A DNA stretch of 7,003 nt from an uncultured Muribaculaceae bacterium (GTDB lineage: Bacteria; Bacteroidota; Bacteroidia; Bacteroidales; Muribaculaceae): the NCBI GenBank assembly GCA_934590135.1, contig CAKTOT010000106.1, forward strand, positions 1-7,003, in the 5' to 3' direction. The position numbers and the translations under genes were made by a program. Below the pieces are notes generated by a model. That model was not told where the DNA came from. It ran no database searches and saw nothing but the letters and a program-made list of their open reading frames with translations. Shown here in pieces: positions 6,756-7,003 of this stretch. Positions within the stretch are counted from its first letter, which is position 1; each line of letters opens with the position of its first letter.

Positions 6756-6917
6756 ATGAAGTTACGCCAAGTTCAAATTGATGAAATTGTAAAATACTGC
6801 AATATCATTCTTACTTCAAATACATCAGAGGAACTGTATTCGATCGACTGGAATAAATATGATGATGCAATGTGTCTAAACCAAACGACTTCAACCGCTA
6901 ACGCATTATGGATATAA
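6756..6917 (+). CDS. Small hypothetical protein (53 aa)
   Basis: I do not recognise this protein. The frame is open further back to an ATG at 6708, but that start lies inside the hairpin loop of 6691-6726, so the ATG at 6756 (MKLRQVQIDEIVKYC...) is preferred. The protein has a likely N-terminal helix, an acidic and aromatic middle (EELYSIDWNKYDDAMCLNQ), two Cys and a polar C-terminus; there is no signal peptide or membrane segment. The DNA is strikingly AT-rich: 6781-6840 is about 27% GC, against about 70% in 6001-6060 within the synthetase. The last 10 bases overlap the start of the next ORF, suggesting translational coupling. A 10-bp palindrome (AAAGATCTTT, 6734-6743) lies just upstream and could be an operator, but no promoter is evident. 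It may be a genuine small gene or a remnant. Confidence 0.45.
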   Translation: MKLRQVQIDEIVKYCNIILTSNTSEELYSIDWNKYDDAMCLNQTTSTANALWI

Positions 6918-7003
6918 GGAAAGAAAAACTCGATCTATACAAGGCTGTTTTTATAGCGCTTCGCCATCGTCTGAATGAAATACTCAGTGAGAAACAATTG
7001 ATC
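6908..7003 (+). CDS. N-terminal part of an unrecognised protein, cut by the window end
   Basis: The ORF starts with ATG at 6908 and stays open for 32 codons to the window edge (MDIRKEKLDLYKAVFIALRH, then RLNEILSEKQLI). In-frame TAA at 6899-6901 blocks any longer upstream start, so this ATG is the first possible one. The visible part is a charged, probably amphipathic helix with no signal peptide. It overlaps the preceding 53-codon ORF by 10 bases (ATGGATATAA), a layout typical of coupled gene pairs such as small regulatory or toxin-antitoxin modules, but the family cannot be named from this fragment. Confidence 0.5.
   Translation, partial: MDIRKEKLDLYKAVFIALRHRLNEILSEKQLI

Noticed and set aside
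1..7003. CRISPR array, tRNA or rRNA genes, insertion sequence ends
   Set aside because: I found no regularly spaced repeats, no cloverleaf-like pattern, no rRNA-like stretch and no transposase gene or long terminal inverted repeats.

Overview
The window reads as a chromosomal stretch from a gut-type Bacteroidota, most likely a Bacteroidales member such as a Muribaculaceae-like lineage. The reasons are promoter candidates of the Bacteroidota form (TTG, about 19 bp, TAnnTTTG), the absence of Shine-Dalgarno sites before the genes, two secreted proteases with C-terminal tails like the type IX secretion (Por) sorting domain, and GC-rich genes separated by AT-rich spacers. The family-level assignment is inference.

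Layout: positions 1-229 are non-coding and hold a strong hairpin terminator for the leftward genes. Two tandem leftward genes follow. The upstream one (2521-4806) and the downstream one (230-2410) encode paralogous S8 (subtilisin-like) serine peptidases with signal peptides, intact catalytic triads, a large insertion before the catalytic Ser, and Por-type tails. The 110-bp gap between them holds a long hairpin that pairs best in the leftward mRNA, and then a run of eight C (coding strand) just before the second start. The 349-bp AT-rich spacer 4807-5155 is a divergent promoter region. It has a good leftward promoter for the protease pair and a weaker rightward promoter for a type I-like glutamine synthetase (5156-6661). 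That enzyme keeps the metal and glutamate ligands but has altered loops and no adenylylation motif.

A GTAGGG-headed palindrome lies in the putative leader of the synthetase gene, and another, in the opposite orientation, lies just after its stop. From about 6740 base composition drops sharply. This end holds an unrecognised 53-codon ORF overlapped by 10 bases by a second ORF that runs off the window.

The protease pair probably works outside the cytoplasm in protein degradation or processing, while the synthetase is cytoplasmic nitrogen assimilation; nothing links the two apart from the shared divergent promoter region. I do not see convincing evidence of a wholly new system. The best leads are the tandem proteases with their hairpin/C8 intergenic region, the loop changes in the synthetase, the paired GTAGGG palindromes, and the unexplained AT-rich gene pair at the right edge.
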